A stretch of 64,000 nt of DNA from NCBI RefSeq assembly GCF_000235425.2, contig NZ_KI912266.1, forward strand, positions 2,857,671 to 2,921,670, written 5' to 3'. Under the pieces are notes generated by a model. The model was not told the DNA's origin and did no database searches. It worked only from the letters and a program-made list of their open reading frames with translations. The DNA is from Pseudofrankia saprophytica. Lineage in GTDB: Bacteria > Actinomycetota > Actinomycetes > Frankiales > Frankiaceae. The translations under genes and the position numbers were made by a program. Shown here one piece after another: positions 36,859-45,694 of this stretch (positions are counted from its first letter, which is position 1; the number at the start of each line of letters is the position of its first letter).

Positions 36859-39800
36859 GTGTCGGAACCGGACGTCGGGGGAGCCGATCTCCCGCATCCC
36901 AGGACGGCCGCCGAGCCGACGGTCGTTCGCGCTCCCAGGGCGCGGCCCAGGAGCGACGGCGAGCCGGAGCGGCTGGACTTCCTGGTCTCCTACGCGCCCC
37001 CCGAGGTCGACAGGCAGTGGGCCGAGTGGATCGCCTGGGAGCTCACGAGCGCCGGGTACCAGGTGTGGATCGAGGCCTGGGACGTACCAGCGGGGGCTCT
37101 GAGGGTCGGGGCGGTCGACCAGGCGGTACGGCGGGCGGAGCGAACCGTTGTCGTGCTCTCACCCGCCTACGACGGGTCGACCGCGAACCCGCAGTGGCAG
37201 GTCGCCTTCCAGGCGGATCGAGATGGTGCCGGCCGCCGGCTGCTGGTCGCCCGGGTCGTCGACTTCACGCCGGAGGGTCTGCTCGGCCTGATCGCTCCCG
37301 TCGACCTGTTCGGACGCTCGGCGTCGGAGGCCCAGGAGGTCCTGCGCCGGGCCGCCCGGCAGGCGATCTCGGGCGGACGCGCGATACCCACGGCCAGCCC
37401 TCCGTTCCCCGGGGCCGCGCCGCTTGCGGGCCCGCCCCTGTTTCCTGGGGGAAAGCCACTGGTGTGGCGGGTGCCGGATCCCAACCCGCACTTCGCCGGC
37501 CGCGAACGCGATCTGGCGGCGCTGCGCGCCGAGCTTCGCGCGGGGCCCGTGGCCGCGGGGCCAGTGGCGACGGGGGCGGTGGCCGCGGGGGCGGTGGCGA
37601 TCTATGGGCTGGGCGGGGTGGGCAAATCCCAACTGGCGGCCGAGTACTGCCACCGGTACAAGGCCGACTACGACCTCGTCTGGTGGGTTCCCGCCGACTC
37701 GTCGGCAGTGGCGCTGGCCCGGCTCGCCGAACTGGCGACGCGGCTCGACCTGCCCGAGCACACCGGCCGCCCAGACGTCTTCACCGCCCTCGGCCGGCGT
37801 TTCGCGGAGGATGCCGAGCCCACGGCCCCTGCATCCTCCGCGGTGGACACCGGGGCCGACCTGGACAGCAGAGCAGCGGGAGCCGTGGAGGTGCTGCGTC
37901 GCGGGCGGCCATATCGGCGCTGGCTGATCGTCGCCGACAACGCCGAGGCCCCGTCGGAGCTGCACGGGCTGCTGAGCGCGGCCGGCAACGAGGGGCACGT
38001 CATCGTCACCTCCCGCGATTCCGCCTGGTCGGCGCACGCCTGGTCGATTGAGCTCGGTGTGCTGGACCGGGCGGAGTCGGTCGCCTTGCTGCGCCGCCGA
38101 TGTTCCTGGCTGGCCGCCGCCGACGCGGACCGGCTCGCCGACCTGCTCGGCGACCTCCCGCTGGCGCTGGAGCAGGCGGCCGGGCATATGAGCGCGACCG
38201 GGATCAAGGCCGACCTCTACGCCAGGCTGCTGGCGGCACGTACCGGCGAGATCCTTTCGGCCAGGAAGCCCGCGCACTATCCCGTCCCGGTCGCGGCGGC
38301 CTGGACGGTCGCGCTGGACCGGCTGAACGACCCGGCCGCACACATGGTGCTGCGCCTGCTGGCCGTACTCGCGCCGCGGCCGGTGCCGGTGGACCTCCTC
38401 GTCGACGCGGATCTCGGCGCGCCATCCGACCCGCTCGTGGTGCTGGACGCCGTGGAGCGCGTCGGTCGGCAGAGCCTCGTCCGGGTGACCGGTGAGGGCC
38501 TCATGATGCATCGGCTCGTCCAGGCGGTGCTGCGTGACCGCGCGACGCCGGCGGAGCTCTCCGAGGCGCGTGAGCGCGCGCGGGCCCTGCTCGTGGCGGC
38601 GGCGCCGGGCAACCCGACGAAGCCGGCCAACTGGCCGACCTACGCGCTGATCTACCCGCACGCGCTCAGCGTCGACCTGGTGGACGCGCCGCCGGAGGAC
38701 CGCGCGAACAGACGCCTGCTGCTGGACCTGGTCCGGTCGCAGGGCGCGGCGGGCAACGCTGGTGCCGTGGTGGACCTGGCGCGCGCCGCGCGGGAACGCT
38801 GGACGTCCGCGCTCGGCGCCGACCATCCCGACGTGTTCACCGCCACCGAGCTGGAGGCGGACAGCCTGTTCGAGCTGGGCCGTCTGGCCGAGGCACGCGC
38901 CCTCGAGCGGGAGGTGCTGCGGCGGCTGCGCGAACTGGCCGGCGAGGATGACCCCGCGACGATGATCGCGAAGTCCGCCCTGGCAGACACGCTCTGGTCG
39001 ACCGGCGAGTTCGACGAGGCGTCCCGGTTGGACGCCGAGGTCCTCGCCACCCGTACTCGTGTGCTGGGCGCCGACGATCCAGGCCGGTTGCGCGCCGCCG
39101 TCCGTCGTTCCGACGGGCTGGCCCGCCTCGGTGACCACGCCGAGGCGGAGAAGCTGCGCGTCGACACGTATGCCCGCGCCCGCGCGGGCCTGGGGGACGA
39201 CCATCCGGACACGCTGCGCGCGCGGGTCCGGGTGGCTCGAAGCCTCCGCCAGCGCGGCGAGTACGGACCGGCCGTCGCGATGTTCGGCGACGTGCTACGC
39301 CGCCGGCGTGCCCTGTTCGGCGACGACGACCACCGGACGCTGGAAGCGGCCTTGGAACTGGGGACCTGCCTGCGGACCGCCGGCAGGCTGACGGAGTCCG
39401 CGGCGTTGATGCGCCAGGTGGTCGACGGCCTGCGCCGCGTCCTGGGCGAGGATCATCCTGACACGATGTCGGCCACCCGCGAGCTCGCCCACGTGCTGGT
39501 GCGAACCGAGGAGACCGCCGCGGCGGTCGGCCTGTTCCGGCAGGTGTGGGAGGTCTCCCGGCGCCGCCTGGGCGCCGGTCATCCCTCGGCGCTGACGGCG
39601 GCCGTCGACGTGGCCCAGGCCCTGCGCGAGCTGGGCGACTACACCGGCGCGCTCGCGGTGCTGCGTGACCTGCCCGCGCGTGACCCCGCCTCGGCCGACC
39701 AGCCAGACATGATCAGTGTCGATGCCCAGCTCGCGGGCTGTCTCTGGCTGCTCGGGAAGCACACCGAGGCCGCCCGGCTGCGCGCCGACGTCCACGACCG

Positions 39801-40530
39801 GTACCGGCGTGCCTTCGGCGAGGACCACCCCGACACCCTGCGCGCGGCGCGCCTGCTCGCCGACAGCCTCGAGCGGATCGGCCAGGTCGAGGCCGCCCTG
39901 GACATGCGGGCGCACCTCCTGGACCGGGTGCGGGCCGCGCTGGGCCCGAACCATCCTCAGACGATTTCCGCGATCTCCAGTCTCGCGGAGAGCCGGGAAC
40001 GCCTCGGCGACCATGAGGAGGCCATGCGGCTGCACGAGGACGCGCTCACGGCGACGCGGCGCATGCTCGGTGACGAGCATCCCGACACCGCCGCCGCGCG
40101 GATGCGCCTGGCCAGGGCTCTCGGTTCCCTCGGCGACTGGGCACGCGCCGCCGCGCTGCTGGCCGAGGCGCGGTCCTCATACGCCCGGATGTACGGCGCC
40201 GAGAACCAGCGGATCATCGAGGTGGACTACTCGCTGGCGGCGTGCGCGTCGGCCGTCGGCGATCACGAGGAAGCGAGGAGGATCGACACCGAGCTGCTCG
40301 ACCGGTGCCGCGCGGCGCTGGGCGCGGACCATCCGTGGACGCTGCGGGTTGGCCGAGCGCTCGCCGCCGAGCTCGCCGCGCTGGCCGGCCCTGGCGCGGC
40401 GGTGACCCTCGCCGAGGACGTACTGGAACGGTCGCGCCGGACTCTGGGGGACGACCACGAGGAGACCCTGGCCGCCGCGGAGACGGTTGCCTGGCTTCGC
40501 TCCGCTGGCCCGGGCGCGGCCGGCGGCTGA
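36859..40530 (+). CDS. TIR / NB-ARC / TPR (STAND-type) protein
   Basis: A 1223-residue protein. A TIR-like domain (residues about 40-150: DFLVSYAPPEVDRQWAEWIA, TVVVLSPAYDG, VARVVDF) precedes an NB-ARC ATPase with Walker A GLGGVGKSQ near 250-258 and RWLIVADNAEA, GHVIVTSRDSAW, then a winged-helix region. From about residue 640 to the end are roughly 14 TPR-like units of about 42 residues with GDDHPDTL-type signatures. This layout matches the TPR proteins of FxSxx-COOH peptide systems and STAND defence or signalling proteins. The usual catalytic Glu after the SP.Y motif appears absent (PQWQVAFQ). GTG start; no peptide partner is seen next to it. Confidence 0.88.
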   Translation: MSEPDVGGADLPHPRTAAEPTVVRAPRARPRSDGEPERLDFLVSYAPPEVDRQWAEWIAWELTSAGYQVWIEAWDVPAGALRVGAVDQAVRRAERTVVVLSPAYDGSTANPQWQVAFQADRDGAGRRLLVARVVDFTPEGLLGLIAPVDLFGRSASEAQEVLRRAARQAISGGRAIPTASPPFPGAAPLAGPPLFPGGKPLVWRVPDPNPHFAGRERDLAALRAELRAGPVAAGPVATGAVAAGAVAIYGLGGVGKSQLAAEYCHRYKADYDLVWWVPADSSAVALARLAELATRLDLPEHTGRPDVFTALGRRFAEDAEPTAPASSAVDTGADLDSRAAGAVEVLRRGRPYRRWLIVADNAEAPSELHGLLSAAGNEGHVIVTSRDSAWSAHAWSIELGVLDRAESVALLRRRCSWLAAADADRLADLLGDLPLALEQAAGHMSATGIKADLYARLLAARTGEILSARKPAHYPVPVAAAWTVALDRLNDPAAHMVLRLLAVLAPRPVPVDLLVDADLGAPSDPLVVLDAVERVGRQSLVRVTGEGLMMHRLVQAVLRDRATPAELSEARERARALLVAAAPGNPTKPANWPTYALIYPHALSVDLVDAPPEDRANRRLLLDLVRSQGAAGNAGAVVDLARAARERWTSALGADHPDVFTATELEADSLFELGRLAEARALEREVLRRLRELAGEDDPATMIAKSALADTLWSTGEFDEASRLDAEVLATRTRVLGADDPGRLRAAVRRSDGLARLGDHAEAEKLRVDTYARARAGLGDDHPDTLRARVRVARSLRQRGEYGPAVAMFGDVLRRRRALFGDDDHRTLEAALELGTCLRTAGRLTESAALMRQVVDGLRRVLGEDHPDTMSATRELAHVLVRTEETAAAVGLFRQVWEVSRRRLGAGHPSALTAAVDVAQALRELGDYTGALAVLRDLPARDPASADQPDMISVDAQLAGCLWLLGKHTEAARLRADVHDRYRRAFGEDHPDTLRAARLLADSLERIGQVEAALDMRAHLLDRVRAALGPNHPQTISAISSLAESRERLGDHEEAMRLHEDALTATRRMLGDEHPDTAAARMRLARALGSLGDWARAAALLAEARSSYARMYGAENQRIIEVDYSLAACASAVGDHEEARRIDTELLDRCRAALGADHPWTLRVGRALAAELAALAGPGAAVTLAEDVLERSRRTLGDDHEETLAAAETVAWLRSAGPGAAGG

Positions 40531-40536
40531 TCGCGG

Positions 40537-41346
40537 TCAGAAGCGGCAGCGCACCGGGTCGGCGAAGACCGGGGGTGGGCCGGCGAGGGCGGCGCGGATG
40601 GAGTGTTCCAGGACCGAGTAGCCCGCCTCGTCCCGGCGGTCGAGACACAACGGGGCGCGCAGGCCCGCCTCGGTGTTCGAGATGAAGCGCGGCGGGCCGT
40701 GCCGCTTGAAGCCGCGGGTGTGGAACATCAACGGGTGGGCGAGCACGACGTCGCCGGCGGCGCCGGTGAGCTCGGTGATGTTCCCGATCGGCTCGGCGAG
40801 CACCGCGTCGAACAGCTCCCGGTGGGTGAGCCCCGCCGGGTGCGCCGCCAGCACCCGGGCGGCGCGGCGGTGGCTGCCCTCGGCGATCAGGGTCGCGCCT
40901 CCGCCCGGCTCGACGTCGCTGAAAAGGCCGACGAGCAGCAGCCCCTGCTGCGGGGCGTGCAGGGTGTGCCGGAACCAGTTGCCGTCGACGTGCCAGCCGC
41001 GCGTCGGCACGGGATCCGGGTCGTGGGCGCCGTAGGCGAAGCTGACCGGCCAGAACCCCCAGGTGCGCAGGCCGTTCCAGCGGCCGGGGCCGACGAGCCG
41101 CTCGATCGCGGCGACGAGCCGGTCGGTGAAGCAGCCGAGGACGTCGGCCGCCGCCGGCCGCTCCTCGATGTCGTAGGCGTCCGGCCAGGTGGCGGGGTCG
41201 TCCTGGCGGATGCCGGCCTTCTCCTCCATGCGCCGCCACACGACCGCCCGCGCCGCCGCCGCCTGCGCCGCGGTGAACGCCTCGGGCAGGACGCAGAAGC
41301 CGCGCTCGACGAACGCGTCGACGTCGGCCGCGCTCAGTACGGTCAT
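40537..41346 (-). CDS. Phytanoyl-CoA dioxygenase (PhyH)-family protein
   Basis: A 269-residue non-haem Fe(II)/2-oxoglutarate dioxygenase. The facial-triad pair is HxD in RGWHVDGNWFRHTLHAPQQG, with a distal His in AHPLMFHTRGFKRHG and an N-terminal segment FVERGFCVLPEAFTAAQAAAAR typical of PhyH. It hydroxylates an unknown substrate. It ends 6 bp from the convergent TIR gene. An IS110-type element separates it from the putative RiPP operon on the same strand, so it may once have been the operon's last gene (inference). Confidence 0.85.
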   Translation of the reverse strand: MTVLSAADVDAFVERGFCVLPEAFTAAQAAAARAVVWRRMEEKAGIRQDDPATWPDAYDIEERPAAADVLGCFTDRLVAAIERLVGPGRWNGLRTWGFWPVSFAYGAHDPDPVPTRGWHVDGNWFRHTLHAPQQGLLLVGLFSDVEPGGGATLIAEGSHRRAARVLAAHPAGLTHRELFDAVLAEPIGNITELTGAAGDVVLAHPLMFHTRGFKRHGPPRFISNTEAGLRAPLCLDRRDEAGYSVLEHSIRAALAGPPPVFADPVRCRF

Positions 41347-41369
41347 GCCGCCCTACCTTCCTGAGTGCG

Positions 41370-41591
41370 CCCGGTCTGCAGGGTCGCCTGTGAGGGGCGG
41401 CAGGATCGGGGGTGTGCGAGCGAGGCAGGGATGGCTTTCATGTCGGCTGCCCTTGATGGCCACGGTGGCTTGGCCCCCTGTCTCGCCGCTTCTTCCTGAC
41501 CGCTGATTGGGAACTGCGATCGATCGCTATGTAGGGCAGGGCCGGCGGGAAGAGGCCGCACGCGGACCGGGACGGCGAAAGGAGACCGGAC
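41370..41591 (+). ncRNA. Candidate bridge RNA region of the IS110 element
   Basis: About 220 nt of non-coding sequence precede the transposase start. IS110-group elements encode a structured bridge RNA of roughly this size in the left non-coding end. I infer it from position and length; target- and donor-binding loops were not resolved by eye. Confidence 0.35.
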
Positions 41592-42794
41592 GTGGCGATA
41601 GCGGTGGGTGTCGACGTCGCCAAGCAACTGCACTGGGCCGAGATCAAGGTCGCTGAGACCGGCGCGGTGCTGACCAGCCGGGGGGTGGAGAACACCCCGG
41701 CCGACATCGCGGAGCTGATCGGGCAGATCCGAGTCGCCGAGGCCGAGCATGGCCCGGCCCGGGTCGGGATCGACCTGCTCGGCGGGATCGCGTCGTTGCT
41801 GGAGGCGATGCTGCTCGACGCCGGCCTGGCTGTGGTGCACGTGCCGGGTCTGGCGGTCAACCGGGCCCGCCGGGGCACGGTGGGTGGAGAGCACAAGAGC
41901 GACCCGAAGGACGCCCGGGTCATCGCCGACCAGGTGCGGATGCGCGACGACCTGCGTGTCGTCGAACGGATGCGGGACGACGACATCGAGCTGCGGCTGC
42001 TGACCAGCCGACGCGGTGAGATCGTCACCGACCAGACCCGCCGGGCCGCCCGGCTGCGGGATCTGCTCAGCTCGATCCACCCCGGACTCGAACAGATCGT
42101 CGACGTGACGACCAAGACCGGGATGTGGCTGCTGACCCGCTACGTCACCCCAGGCGAGATCCGCCGGGCCGGCCGGCGCGGCCTGCTGGCCCATCTGCGC
42201 AAACTGCACCACGTCCGCGACAGCGACCTGGCCGCGCTCGCCGAAGCCGCGCTCGCCGCCGCCCAGGCCCAGCACGTCACCGTGCCCGGCGAAGCCGTCG
42301 CGGCCGATCTCGCCCGCGGCCTGGCCCGCGAGATGCTCGCCGGCCGCGACCAGCTCACCCAGATCGACAAGAACATCGCCGCGGTCCTCGACCGCCACCC
42401 TGACGCGGCCCTCATCCGCAGCCTGCCCGGCATGGGGGCCACCCTGACCGCCGAGTTCCTCGCCGTCACCGGAGGCATCGGCCGGTTCCCCAGCGGCGAC
42501 CAGCTCGCCGCCGCAGCAGGCCTCGCTCCCGTCCTGCGCCAGTCCGGCAGGGTCCGCTACCTGCGCCGACCCACCGCCGGCGACAAGGCACTCAAACGCG
42601 TCTTCTACCAGTCCGCGTTCGTCGCCGTCAGCTGTGACCCCACCAGCAAGGCCTACTACCGGCGGAAACGAGACGAGGGCAAGACCCACCACCAGGCCGT
42701 CCTCGCGCTCGCCCGCCGACGCGTCAACGTCCTGCACGCGATCATCCGCAACCGGACCCCCTACCAGGCACCCAACGCAGCCGTCGCCGCTTGA
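41592..42794 (+). CDS. IS110 family transposase
   Basis: A 400-residue protein. The N-terminal RuvC-like DEDD domain starts IAVGVDVAKQLHWAEIKVAE (Asp8) and includes VGIDLLGGIASLLEAML and KSDPKDARVIADQVR. The C-terminal Tnp20 domain is LIRSLPGMGATLTAEFLAVTGGIGRF followed by SGDQLAAAAGLAPVLRQSG, which carries the nucleophilic Ser region. It looks intact. The GTG start has an aaaggaga site. It is transcribed opposite to both flanking genes. Confidence 0.95.
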   Translation: MAIAVGVDVAKQLHWAEIKVAETGAVLTSRGVENTPADIAELIGQIRVAEAEHGPARVGIDLLGGIASLLEAMLLDAGLAVVHVPGLAVNRARRGTVGGEHKSDPKDARVIADQVRMRDDLRVVERMRDDDIELRLLTSRRGEIVTDQTRRAARLRDLLSSIHPGLEQIVDVTTKTGMWLLTRYVTPGEIRRAGRRGLLAHLRKLHHVRDSDLAALAEAALAAAQAQHVTVPGEAVAADLARGLAREMLAGRDQLTQIDKNIAAVLDRHPDAALIRSLPGMGATLTAEFLAVTGGIGRFPSGDQLAAAAGLAPVLRQSGRVRYLRRPTAGDKALKRVFYQSAFVAVSCDPTSKAYYRRKRDEGKTHHQAVLALARRRVNVLHAIIRNRTPYQAPNAAVAA

Positions 42795-42840
42795 CAGACG
42801 CATTAGGAAGCCACCACCGCCAGCACCCCCAACACCGCCG

Positions 42841-43647
42841 TCACCAGTAGAGCAGCCAGTGGTCGGCGTTCCAGATGCCGTGGCCCTGCAGGGTGAGCCG
42901 CTCGTCGCCCTCGCTCACCGACGGGCTGGGCGCCACCTGGTGCAGCAGATGGCCGGAGTGGACCACCAGCTCGCCGGCGGTGTAGGGGACGTAACGCAGC
43001 GGGTGGAAGCGGCGCAGGTCGCCGGCGCCGTCGATCCAGCCGCGCCGCTGCGCGTCGAGGAACGACTCGTAGCCGACGTCCCAGGTGTTCAGCCCGCCGC
43101 CCGCGACCGGCATCCGCAGCGGCAGGGTGAAGGACAGCACCCTGGCCCGGTCGACGGTGCCCGGCCAGTCGAAGAACTGGTACTGCAGGTCGAAGTGCAC
43201 CGGCGCGCGAGGCCTCAGGAAGATCGCCTCGGTGCGCCAGAGGTGGAAGCCGGGCAGCGCGAACGTGTCGGTGTAGCGGACCGGGGCGGCGAGCAGCTCG
43301 GTGAGCGTCGCGCCGAGCCGGTCGTAGAGCCGGCCGAACCGGTTTCGCAGCAGCGGCCGATGCAGCGCCGCGAGCCGGTCGTACTCGCCGGGGCGGGCCT
43401 CCGGGGCGAGGTCCAGGTAGCTCGGCGTGCCAAGCGTGTGGAAGGCGTGGCCGCGGTCGAGCCAGGCGGGCCGTTCCCGGTACACGTCCGCGCGGACCTC
43501 GTCCGCCTCCTCGGTCGACAGCAGGCGGGCCGTCGCGAGCGAGGTCTCGCCCAGCTCGGCGGCGTCCGTTCCCGCGTCCGTTCCCGCGTCCGTCTCCGTG
43601 ACTCTCGCGCCGGTCGCGGCCGTCTGGAGAAGTCTCGCGGCGGTCAC
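42841..43647 (-). CDS. 2-oxoglutarate/Fe(II)-type oxygenase in putative RiPP operon
   Basis: A 268-residue protein. The central HFD (PVHFDLQYQFFDW) and distal His (LVVHSGHLLHQVAP) fit an HxD...H iron site, followed by RLTLQGHGI with a candidate 2-oxoglutarate-binding Arg. Other segments (FALPGFHLWRTEAIFLRP, LSFTLPLRMPVAGGGLNTW) look like a cupin-type fold. I cannot name a narrower family. The GTG start overlaps the ATP-grasp stop (GTGA), so it is coupled to that ligase. A TDAGTDAGTDA repeat lies near the N-terminus. A likely role is hydroxylation of the modified peptide (inference). Confidence 0.75.
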   Translation of the reverse strand: MTAARLLQTAATGARVTETDAGTDAGTDAAELGETSLATARLLSTEEADEVRADVYRERPAWLDRGHAFHTLGTPSYLDLAPEARPGEYDRLAALHRPLLRNRFGRLYDRLGATLTELLAAPVRYTDTFALPGFHLWRTEAIFLRPRAPVHFDLQYQFFDWPGTVDRARVLSFTLPLRMPVAGGGLNTWDVGYESFLDAQRRGWIDGAGDLRRFHPLRYVPYTAGELVVHSGHLLHQVAPSPSVSEGDERLTLQGHGIWNADHWLLYW

Positions 43648-44663
43648 GCGCGGACCGCCTCGCGTGACTCGGCCGGCACGAGGGCGCCGAGGAGGGCCGC
43701 GGTGATCTCGTCGCCGGCGCGGCGGTCGTACCAGTCGTAGCCCGGCATGGGGTTCGCCTCCAGCACCCAGTAGGCGCCGGTCTCCTCGTCGGCCCTGAGG
43801 TCCCAGCCGGCGAACAGCAGGCCCGACTCGGCCGTCGCGGCGACGAGGCGTCGACTCAGGCCGGCCGGCAGGTCGACGGTGGCGAAGTCGAGGCCGGTGG
43901 CGTCGAGCTCGCGGTAGTCGACCACCGGCGGCGTGTCCGCGCCGTGCGCCGCCTCCGCGTCCGGCCGCGCGGTGATCCGCTGGGCGTACGCCGCGTCGCC
44001 GCAGACGTGGACGCGCAGGTCGACGCCGGCGACCCGCCGTTGCAGGTGCACCGGGCCCTGGGCCGGCGTGAAGCCGGCCGCCGCGGTGAACTCCGCGGGG
44101 CTCGCGGCGCGCGCGGTCGCCCGCACCCCGGACAGCGCCTTGACCACGGTCGGGCCGGCGGCGGCGAACGCCCGCAACGCCTCCGGGTCCGAGCTGGTCA
44201 GGCTCGCCGGGACGGCGAACCCGGCGCGGGCGAGGCGGGCCTCGTGCAGCGGCTTCGTGCCGTTGTCGGCCCAGGCGGTGGGGCGGTTCGCGACCGCGCC
44301 GGGGACGTGGTCCAGCCACGCGGCGAGCGCGCTCGTGAGCGCGCGCCAGCGAGCGGCGAGACGCGGGTCCGGCTCGACGGCCGACAGGTCGACGAGCCGC
44401 GCGAAGTAGCCGGCAGCCGGGTCGAGGTCGACCGCCCCCCGGGCCGTGACCAGCCGGCTCGCGCCGTCGTCGGGAATCGCGAGCCGCCAGTCCCCCTCCT
44501 CGGCGACCTCGGCGAGGTCGACCGCGACGACGTCCGCGGCCAGCCGCGCCCCGGCGGCGCAGAAGTGCCGGAACGTCCCGTCCGTGCCGATGCCGAGCGC
44601 GACGACGCGCGCGGCGGCCAGGTCCGGCCCGTCGCGGCGGACGTCATGGGCCTCAGGACTCAT
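43644..44663 (-). CDS. ATP-grasp ligase, RimK/MvdD-like
   Basis: A 339-residue protein with ATP-grasp features: nucleotide Lys in GPTVVKALSGVRAT, QRRVAGVDLRVHVCGD, and Mg-site segments FAGWDLRADEETG and YWVLEANPMPGYDWYD (ExNP). This is the fold used by RimK and by the graspetide macrocyclases, which activate carboxylates with ATP and join them to amines or hydroxyls. The adjacent Lys/Asp-rich protein offers both partners. ATG 44663 has an excellent ggaggtgat site. It is coupled to the downstream oxygenase. Confidence 0.85.
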   Translation of the reverse strand: MSPEAHDVRRDGPDLAAARVVALGIGTDGTFRHFCAAGARLAADVVAVDLAEVAEEGDWRLAIPDDGASRLVTARGAVDLDPAAGYFARLVDLSAVEPDPRLAARWRALTSALAAWLDHVPGAVANRPTAWADNGTKPLHEARLARAGFAVPASLTSSDPEALRAFAAAGPTVVKALSGVRATARAASPAEFTAAAGFTPAQGPVHLQRRVAGVDLRVHVCGDAAYAQRITARPDAEAAHGADTPPVVDYRELDATGLDFATVDLPAGLSRRLVAATAESGLLFAGWDLRADEETGAYWVLEANPMPGYDWYDRRAGDEITAALLGALVPAESREAVRA

Positions 44664-44667
44664 GTCG

Positions 44668-44718
44668 GATCACCTCCGTCACCGAACACCTCGGTCACCG
44701 AACAGCTCCGTCGCCGAA
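44668..44718 (-). repeat. Three 16-bp tandem repeats carrying the ATP-grasp ribosome-binding site
   Basis: Copies at 44671-44686, 44687-44702 and 44703-44718 differ at a few bases. They span the stop of the upstream gene (44695-44697). The copy nearest the ATP-grasp ATG supplies ggaggtgatc, nearly perfect to the 16S rRNA 3' end; the others hold weaker versions. Repeat number could therefore tune ligase translation. Confidence 0.75.
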
Positions 44719-45663
44719 CAGCAGGGCGAGCAGCCGCGGGCCAAGGCCCAGCCAGACCATGCGCAGCAGCTGGACGCCGGGGAACGGGTCGACCTCGACG
44801 AGCCGTGCCCGGCCGCCGTCGGCGTCGACCCGCCAGACGACAACCGCGAGGGTGAGCCCGAGCCGGCCGGCGAGCGCGACGCTGCGCGCGGTCAGCTCCA
44901 GGTCGTCGATCTCGGCGGTGGTGCACCGCCACGCGTCGGCGCCGAGGACGACGACGACCTCGAACGCCGGGTCGGCGGCCGACCAGCGGGCGCGGTACGG
45001 GCCGCCACCCGACGGGCGGCCCGGCCAGACGGCGGTGTGCCCGGTGACGGCGTCGCGCACCCACCAGCTCTCGTCGACCTGCTCGGCCGGGTCGGGAAAG
45101 GTCGCGGCGAACACCTCGACCGAGCCGGCCGGTTCCCCGGCACGCCGCTCCGTGAGCGCGGCCGACTCGGACAGCGCGCCGCCGAACGCGCGGGACGTCG
45201 GCCGGTTCACGACCGGAGCGTCCGTCAGCGCCGCGGCGGCCCACAGCTGCGCGACGCATTCCTGGTACTGGAACCGCGCGTCGAAGCTCGCCGCCGCGTC
45301 GGCCAGCTCCGGCACCCGCAGGAACATCGGAACCGGCGGGACGACGCTGACCATGACCTGGGCGCCGACCTGGGCGTCCGCCTGGTCGGGTCGCTCGTCG
45401 GCCGTTCCGCCGTCGGCCGCTCGGCTGCGGACCTCGACGGTGAACAGCTGGGCCGCGTCGAACGGGTCGAGCGTGACCGCCCGCCGGCCGTGTTCGGCGA
45501 GGTAGGCGGCGACCTCGGCGGCGACGGGGTCCGCGGGGTCGGCGACGATCAGGAGGTCGTCGGCGGTGAGGGGGGCGGCGGCGGTCGGTGCGTCGCCGGC
45601 GGTCCGCGGGGCACCGGCGTTGAGGTCCGGCCGCGCCGGCGGCGCGTGCTGCTCGGTGGGCAT
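44695..45663 (-). CDS. Divergent ATP-grasp-like protein in putative RiPP operon
   Basis: A 322-residue protein, not confidently assigned. Its N-terminal strand-helix layout (DDLLIVADPADPVAAEVAAYL, GRRAVTLDP) resembles the pre-ATP-grasp domain. The end ARLVEVDPFPGVQLLRMVWLG resembles the ATP-grasp ExNP region with Asp replacing Asn. The middle lacks an obvious nucleotide-binding Lys motif. It lies 31 bp upstream of the intact ATP-grasp gene. It may be an inactive paralogue serving as partner or leader-binding subunit (inference). ATG 45663 has a weak site. Confidence 0.65.
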   Translation of the reverse strand: MPTEQHAPPARPDLNAGAPRTAGDAPTAAAPLTADDLLIVADPADPVAAEVAAYLAEHGRRAVTLDPFDAAQLFTVEVRSRAADGGTADERPDQADAQVGAQVMVSVVPPVPMFLRVPELADAAASFDARFQYQECVAQLWAAAALTDAPVVNRPTSRAFGGALSESAALTERRAGEPAGSVEVFAATFPDPAEQVDESWWVRDAVTGHTAVWPGRPSGGGPYRARWSAADPAFEVVVVLGADAWRCTTAEIDDLELTARSVALAGRLGLTLAVVVWRVDADGGRARLVEVDPFPGVQLLRMVWLGLGPRLLALLFGDGAVR

Positions 45664-45694
45664 CGCTGTCCTGTCTCGTCCGCTGGCGCGACGG

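Larger units (their letters stand above)
41370..42835 (+). mobile_element. IS110-family insertion element (ends approximate)
   Basis: A single transposase gene with 5' and 3' flanks lies between two minus-strand dioxygenase genes. IS110 elements lack terminal inverted repeats and make no target duplication, so the ends cannot be read from this one copy. The left limit is set just beyond the PhyH ribosome-binding site, the right limit just before the 2OG-oxygenase stop at 42841. Confidence 0.7.

Noticed and set aside
36859-40530. Naming this gene fxsT
   Set aside because: The architecture fits, but no FxSxx peptide or radical SAM partner is adjacent in the window.
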